Of a stretch of 9,674 nucleotides of DNA, positions 5,470 to 9,674 are shown piece by piece (position 1 is the first letter of the stretch; each line of letters begins with the position of its first letter). Location of the stretch: NCBI GenBank assembly GCA_002729295.1, contig PBTU01000027.1, positions 1 through 9,674 on the forward strand. The letters are read 5' to 3'. The translations under genes were made by a program, and so were the position numbers. This DNA is from Verrucomicrobiales bacterium (GTDB lineage: Bacteria > Verrucomicrobiota > Verrucomicrobiia > Verrucomicrobiales > Akkermansiaceae). The notes under the pieces are model-generated. The model ran no database searches. It had not been told where the DNA came from and worked only from the letters and a program-made list of their open reading frames with translations.

Positions 5470-6856
5470 ACCATGGTTGACGGGCTTCTTTGGCAATCTG
5501 GGCATCTAGCTCAAGCATTCTCGCTTTCAACTTAGCCACTATCTCAGGTTTAGACTGAGCGAGATTATTTTTCTCCCCAAGATCCGCATCGAGATCAAAG
5601 AGCATCACCTCGGCCTTCGCCTTGGAATTTCTCTTTTTATTTCGAGGCCCCTTCACGAGCAACTTATGCTTCCCTTGACGCAATCCCTCAATGTCCCCTC
5701 GCGAGGTATAATAAACAAATTCATTACGGGGAGTTTTGTCATCGGTGGTAAGCAGCTTTGAAATATCAAGGCCGTCGATTTTCTTGCCCGAAGGAAGCGG
5801 AGTCTTGGTCAGGTTGGCAATCGTCGGAAGTAAATCAATCGTGCCGCAAAGCTGTTCACAAGTCGTGCCAGCTGGAATCCTTCCCGGAGCCCACATCACA
5901 CAAGGCACCCGTTGCCCACCTTCAAAGGTTGATCCTTTGCCATCACGTAGAGGCCCTGCTGAACCGCCATGATGCTTGAAAGGAAGCCACGGCCCGTTAT
6001 CGGTCGTGAAAATGAGGTAGGTATTATCCGAAAGCTTCAACTCGCGCAGAAGATCGGCAATGCGACCCACTTCCGCATCGATATGCTCGATGACATTCGT
6101 ATAGGCATTGAGAGGATCGGCATCAAGCACATCTTCCGGAACATAAAGTGGGATGTGTGGCATCGAGTGTGGAAGGTAGACAAAGAAGGGCTTATCAGCC
6201 TTGGCATTGGTCTTGATGAACTCAATCGACTTATCGGTATAACGACGAGTCACAGTCCGCTGATCCACGGGAAGCTCAACGATCTTTTCATTCTCCATCA
6301 ACGGAGTCTTCCACTTGGTAAGCGTTGATTCAGGATCTTTCCAAAGCGCATCCATGCCAGCCCAGCCACCCTTGGGCTTCCCCTTGTTGTCAGGGTGATT
6401 CATGTCGTTGGAATAGGGAATCCCGAAATAGGTATCAAAGCCATTGCTCTGCGGCAGAGTCTCGGGATGGTGCCCCAGATGCCACTTTCCAAAGCAAGCC
6501 GTAGCGTATCCTTGTCCTTTGAGATGATCCGCAATGGTGTGCTCGGTCGGGTTCAGTCCCTTTGTCGAAGAAGGAAACAAGACGTGCTGGTGCATTCCAA
6601 TTCTCTTGGGATAACAACCGGTCAGCAAAGCCGCCCGTGACGGCGTACACACCGGCGAGGCTACCATGAAATTGGTAAAGCGACGTCCTTCCTTGGCCAA
6701 ACGATCGATGTGAGGTGTCTTGATTTTCGTAGAACCAAAGCAGCCCAGATCTCCATAGCCCTGGTCGTCAGTGAAGATGATAATGAAGTTCGGCTTATCG
6801 GCGGCATTGGCCAACAGCGACAAAGCTGCGAAGAGAAGGACGGAAACAATTTTCAT
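5459..6856 (-). CDS. Secreted Cys-type sulfatase (S1 formylglycine family)
   Basis: 465 residues: signal peptide with hydrophobic core 4-15 and a likely cut after ANA (18), then a full alkaline-phosphatase-fold sulfatase. Active-site elements seen: metal ligands FTDDQGYGD (28-36, D30/D31), the formylglycine signature C70-T-P72-S-R74 with following AALLTG, GKWHLG (123-128, K124 and H126), PHSMPH (229-234, H230), TTDNG (284-288, D286/N287) and the late lysine K307 in LRDGKGS. C70 needs conversion to formylglycine by a maturation enzyme not present here. It would hydrolyse sulfate esters in the periplasm or outside, most likely from sulfated glycans; the subfamily and substrate cannot be told. 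The open frame runs 90 codons further upstream into the gluconokinase gene; the ATG at 6854-6856 gives the signal peptide. No clear Shine-Dalgarno; upstream DNA (6857-6911) is AT-rich near the start. No terminator is visible after the stop. Confidence 0.92.
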   Translation of the reverse strand: MKIVSVLLFAALSLLANAADKPNFIIIFTDDQGYGDLGCFGSTKIKTPHIDRLAKEGRRFTNFMVASPVCTPSRAALLTGCYPKRIGMHQHVLFPSSTKGLNPTEHTIADHLKGQGYATACFGKWHLGHHPETLPQSNGFDTYFGIPYSNDMNHPDNKGKPKGGWAGMDALWKDPESTLTKWKTPLMENEKIVELPVDQRTVTRRYTDKSIEFIKTNAKADKPFFVYLPHSMPHIPLYVPEDVLDADPLNAYTNVIEHIDAEVGRIADLLRELKLSDNTYLIFTTDNGPWLPFKHHGGSAGPLRDGKGSTFEGGQRVPCVMWAPGRIPAGTTCEQLCGTIDLLPTIANLTKTPLPSGKKIDGLDISKLLTTDDKTPRNEFVYYTSRGDIEGLRQGKHKLLVKGPRNKKRNSKAKAEVMLFDLDADLGEKNNLAQSKPEIVAKLKARMLELDAQIAKEARQPWFKE

Positions 6857-6911
6857 AATGTAGGATAATAAGACGTTGGTGGAGGAGCGGATATTGCAAG
6901 CGAAGGCTATT

Positions 6912-7376
6912 CTATAAATTGAAATGCTGAATAACCTGATCGGCGAGGGTTTCCGACGACTCCGCGATATCAAGCGTAAGAACCTCCTCGGGAACCTCAA
7001 GGGCCTCCAATTGAGACTGCAATAAACCCGGTGGCATGTAGTGATCTGTTCGAACAGAAATCCGTTCTGCCAATAATTCGGGAGTTCCGGACAGAAAAAC
7101 AAACTCCGCACCAGATAAGACCTCACGGTATTTCTCCTTCAAAGCCGAACAAGCGATGAAGGTTAGGCCCCGCGCCTCCCAAATTAGGGCTGCTAAACTC
7201 GCCAACCAAGACTCACGATCCTCATCATCAAGCGGGTTTCCCGATTTCATCTTGGCGACATTCTCAGGAGAGTGGAAATCATCCCCATCATAAAATTGCC
7301 CACCGGTTTTCTCAGCAAGCAACTCACCTACGGTGGACTTCCCCGAGCTGCTGACTCCCATCAAAACAATGACCAT
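6912..7376 (-). CDS. gntK: Gluconokinase
   Basis: 154 residues from the chosen start; the family is about 160-180. It phosphorylates D-gluconate to 6-phosphogluconate with ATP in the cytoplasm. The P-loop GVSSSGKST lies at 7-15, followed by YDGDDFHSPENVAKM (29-43), GNPLDDEDRESWL and CSALKEKYREVL, all in the same order as in E. coli GntK/IdnK. FVFLSG and the HYMPPGLLQSQLEALE segment complete the family pattern. The frame could start six codons earlier (ATG 7392-7394), overlapping the permease end by 16 bases. I prefer ATG 7374-7376, two bases after the permease stop, which gives the family-typical short N-terminus and suggests translational coupling. Either way the pair is one transcript with gntP upstream. 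The sulfatase gene begins 55 bp downstream. Confidence 0.9.
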   Translation of the reverse strand: MVIVLMGVSSSGKSTVGELLAEKTGGQFYDGDDFHSPENVAKMKSGNPLDDEDRESWLASLAALIWEARGLTFIACSALKEKYREVLSGAEFVFLSGTPELLAERISVRTDHYMPPGLLQSQLEALEVPEEVLTLDIAESSETLADQVIQHFNL

Positions 7377-7378
7377 CA

Positions 7379-8818
7379 CTAAACGAAGAGCCAAACGAGA
7401 GAAGCCAGTCCCACTCCCACCAAGCCAACAGCAGTCGAAACGGCACTCCAGGTTTGGAAGGTTTGTTTTTCGGTCATCCGCATGTAGCGGCTCACCATCC
7501 AGAACCCGCTATCATTGACATGCGAAAACCCAGCCGCGCCACTCGCAATCGCCACAACGATCAAAGAAAGCTTGGCATCAGAAAGATCCATCTTGGCCAA
7601 AATTGGGCTCATCAAGGATGCGGCCATCACCATTGCCATGGTCGCGGACCCCTGGGCAATTCGAGAAATCGCCGAGAATAAGAAGGCCAGAATCAGCGGT
7701 CCAACTCCCAGACCATCAAGAGTATTTGCAAGAGCATCGCCGACTCCGGTTTTTCCCAACATTGTTTTGAAAACCCCACCAGCACCAGTGATCAGAATGA
7801 TAATACCCGCAGGCCCCAAAGCCCGTGTCGAAACTTCCATCAGCTGATCGCGTGTCGCTCCGCGCTTCACTCCCAGCAGCCACAAGGTCAGAATGGTCGC
7901 TAAAAGGAGCGACAAAACCGGGTGTCCCAAAAAGGCGATTATTTGTTGCCAAATCGGAGCATCAGCCATGAGTTCCTTCAAGGCGGCTCCGCGATCGGAC
8001 TTCGAGAGTCCTTCTGCAATTCCCGCCCCCACCGATTGCTCAACCAATGAACCCGCTACGATCAAAACAATCGGGAGCAACAGGATCCCTGCAATCATCC
8101 CAAAGGACGGAGGATTGCTTTCTTCTTCAACTTCCAGCTCAGGCGGATCGATGTGCACTTTCGAGGCCATTCGATCTCCGAACCAGATTCCGGCAATAAT
8201 CGCGGTAGGAAGCCCCACCAAAACACTATAAAGAATGACCGTGCCAATCGGCACACCAAATTCATAAGCGACCCAGGTCGGCCCCGGGGTCGGAGGCACA
8301 AACGAATGCGTCACCACCATACCAGCCAGCAGAGGCATCCCAAACTTCGTCAGTGACTTACCAGTCTTTCTGGAGAGCGCGTACAGAATTGGTGCCAAAA
8401 TCACCAAGGCCACATCAAGGAATACTGGAATCGAAATCAGGAAGCCAGTCACCAGCATGGCCCAAGTCGCCCGTTTTTCGCCAAAGAACTTCAGAGTTCC
8501 ATTTGCCAAACTTTGCGCTCCGCCACTGTGCTCGATCATGGCACCAAAGATCGCTCCCAATCCGATAATCGTGGCGATAAACCCCAAACTAGAGCCCATT
8601 CCGTCTACAATCGTTCCACCGACTTCAGTCATCGACATCGTCCCGGCAGCAATCCCGACGAAAACACTGGCAACCAAAAGGGCAATGAATGCCTGGACCC
8701 TCCATTTCAGAATGAGAAATAGAATGAGTGCAATCGCAACAAGAAGAGTGCCAATCAAACGACCGGTGCTGACGTCGGCTGTTGCGAGAAGCGTTCCAAG
8801 ATTCAACGAAATCTGCAT
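7379..8818 (-). CDS. Gluconate:H+ symporter, GntP family
   Basis: 479 residues with about 12-14 hydrophobic segments, inner-membrane. Family marks include GLGAIFGAMIEHSGGAQSLA, IPVFLDVALVILAPILYALS, THSFVPPTPGPTWVA, RIAQGSATMAMVMAASL and the very conserved HVNDSGFWMVSRYM near the C-terminus. The family imports gluconate and some related sugar acids with protons. It is somewhat longer than E. coli GntP/GntT (about 440-450) because of an N-terminal extension and an acidic cytoplasmic loop containing PPELEVEEESNPPS. Substrate is assigned as gluconate mainly because the next gene is gluconokinase. No GntR-type regulator is present in the window. The start ATG (8816-8818) has no visible Shine-Dalgarno; 52 bp separate it from the upstream gene stop, in which I see no convincing promoter or terminator. 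Confidence 0.92.
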   Translation of the reverse strand: MQISLNLGTLLATADVSTGRLIGTLLVAIALILFLILKWRVQAFIALLVASVFVGIAAGTMSMTEVGGTIVDGMGSSLGFIATIIGLGAIFGAMIEHSGGAQSLANGTLKFFGEKRATWAMLVTGFLISIPVFLDVALVILAPILYALSRKTGKSLTKFGMPLLAGMVVTHSFVPPTPGPTWVAYEFGVPIGTVILYSVLVGLPTAIIAGIWFGDRMASKVHIDPPELEVEEESNPPSFGMIAGILLLPIVLIVAGSLVEQSVGAGIAEGLSKSDRGAALKELMADAPIWQQIIAFLGHPVLSLLLATILTLWLLGVKRGATRDQLMEVSTRALGPAGIIILITGAGGVFKTMLGKTGVGDALANTLDGLGVGPLILAFLFSAISRIAQGSATMAMVMAASLMSPILAKMDLSDAKLSLIVVAIASGAAGFSHVNDSGFWMVSRYMRMTEKQTFQTWSAVSTAVGLVGVGLASLVWLFV

Positions 8819-8870
8819 TCACAGAGACTCGCTGGTAGATCGGAACGCGACAAGAAGTAAGTGACCGACT

Positions 8871-9674
8871 CTATGGCGAGCTGATTTCCAGTCGGAAATA
8901 GCGCTGCGAGAGATCGGAAATAGGCGTCGTCACCCGCCAGGATTCACGAATTCGTCCATCAGGAAGCAGAACCGGCGCCACAGCCTCGATCTCTCCTCCC
9001 GGAATTTGAGCCCAACTTCCTCCTGTGAGATCAGGAGACGCTCCCAGTGCGTAGGTCACGCCCGAGGCAAATCCGCTCCGGGTGAACTCCACAGAAACGT
9101 AATCCACTCCCACAACTTCCACCGGCGCGATTGATATTCCTCCTTCCGCGACATCAAGTACATTGGGGTTCGCTCCGAAGAAAAATTCCAGAAAGTTGCT
9201 CTGTCCATCGCCATCAGGATCCTGGCTGGAACCAATAATGTTTAGGTCCAACAATTGGGAGCTACTGAAGTTAAAGTCAGCCCAGGTCTCGTAATCAAAA
9301 TCCAATGGGTTTCCATTTAAGCTTCCCCCAAATTCCTCCGAGCAAGTCCAATTCACGGGGTCGGTATGATCTGGGTTGGAGTTTGGCGAAACCAATACCA
9401 AGGAATAGCCCAACCCATCACCACAATCCGGCCACGGCGATTCGTCATCATAAGTAAAGGAATGCAAAACAGTCGGCGTCGGAACGTTCACACTCAAAGT
9501 AACGGTCTCGGAACTATTGGAGAGTCCCCCTCCATATTCCCCGGCCACCGGATGGACGAAACCTGAGTAACGCACTAAAAAGGCCGACGAGTCGGACACC
9601 ACAATCGCTCTTTCCCCCGGTGCTAATTCGGTAACCGCTGATCCCGCAAAATTAAAACTCACTCCTCCGGTGAA
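8871..9674 (-). CDS. Secreted protein with lamin-tail-like domain, C-terminal part (5' end outside window)
   Basis: The frame is open to the right edge, giving 267 residues of a larger protein; the internal GTG at 9660-9662 is not taken as a start because the domain begins before it. Three parts are visible. First, GVSFNFAGSAVTELAPGERAIVV..., ending in GGGLSNSSETVTLSV, looks like a lamin tail domain (LTD) as found in many verrucomicrobial exoproteins, followed by SFTYDDESPWPDCGDGLGYSLVL, VSPNSNPDHTDPVNW and GGSLNG, a segment that usually accompanies it. Second, DPDGDGQSNFLEFFFGANPN, a Ca-binding-type aspartate repeat. Third, a C-terminal beta-rich module ending YFRLEISSP. No PEP-CTERM anchor or other sorting signal closes it. 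Codon use is less G/C-rich at third positions than in alaS. Role is unknown; large LTD proteins are thought to act at the cell surface or outside. The gene ends 52 bp before gntP. Confidence 0.75.
   Translation of the reverse strand, partial: FTGGVSFNFAGSAVTELAPGERAIVVSDSSAFLVRYSGFVHPVAGEYGGGLSNSSETVTLSVNVPTPTVLHSFTYDDESPWPDCGDGLGYSLVLVSPNSNPDHTDPVNWTCSEEFGGSLNGNPLDFDYETWADFNFSSSQLLDLNIIGSSQDPDGDGQSNFLEFFFGANPNVLDVAEGGISIAPVEVVGVDYVSVEFTRSGFASGVTYALGASPDLTGGSWAQIPGGEIEAVAPVLLPDGRIRESWRVTTPISDLSQRYFRLEISSP

Noticed and set aside
6857..7126. 90-codon in-frame extension of the sulfatase
   Set aside because: It runs into the gluconokinase gene and precedes a clear signal peptide start.
1..9674. 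Mobile elements, tRNA genes, CRISPR arrays, phage or defence genes
   Set aside because: No transposase, integrase, regularly spaced repeats, tRNA-like cloverleaf or defence-type domains were recognised on either strand.

Overview
The window looks like a chromosomal segment from a member of the Verrucomicrobiota, probably a marine or free-living Verrucomicrobiales relative. The assignment is an inference from gene content: a Cys-type sulfatase with a signal peptide, a DUF1080/3-keto-disaccharide hydrolase protein, a secreted PQQ-like beta-propeller protein starting with a W-R-Q-F-R-G motif, and a secreted protein with a lamin-tail-like domain and a Ca-binding-type D-x-D-G-D-G repeat. Several starts lack a clear Shine-Dalgarno, which also fits. 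No rRNA, tRNA, CRISPR array, insertion sequence or phage gene was seen.

Layout. Bases 2-160 (+) are the last codons of alaS (alanyl-tRNA synthetase). Converging on it is a leftward block, read from right to left: a YedJ-like HD-domain hydrolase (3795-4433), a secreted PQQ-repeat protein (2471-3763), an LDH2-type malate/2-hydroxyacid dehydrogenase (1306-2388), an FmdB-type zinc ribbon protein (1028-1294) and a membrane-anchored protein of unknown function (281-928). Diverging from the HD gene over a 58-bp gap is the secreted DUF1080 protein (4492-5175, +), which ends in the best rho-independent terminator of the window (5193-5236). Just beyond lies a non-coding-looking stretch that I read as the frameshifted C-terminal relic of another sulfatase (about 5240-5469, +). 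It runs tail to tail into an intact sulfatase (5459-6856, -). Upstream of that sulfatase are gluconokinase (6912-7376, -) and a gluconate permease of the GntP family (7379-8818, -), practically touching. The right edge (8871-9674, -) is the C-terminal part of a large secreted protein that continues outside the window.

How the genes may work together. gntP and gntK form a clear import-and-phosphorylate pair for gluconate. The sulfatase, DUF1080 protein and PQQ-repeat protein are exported and belong to families that PVC bacteria carry in many copies, often in glycan breakdown; their substrates cannot be read from sequence. The remaining genes are housekeeping or poorly understood. Starts were moved inward from the longest open frame for four genes (LDH2, PQQ protein, sulfatase, gluconokinase), because the extensions overlap neighbouring genes or precede a clean signal peptide or family start. 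I found no obviously new multi-gene system. The most informative unannotated element is the sulfatase relic. No gene-free stretch exceeds 300 bases.
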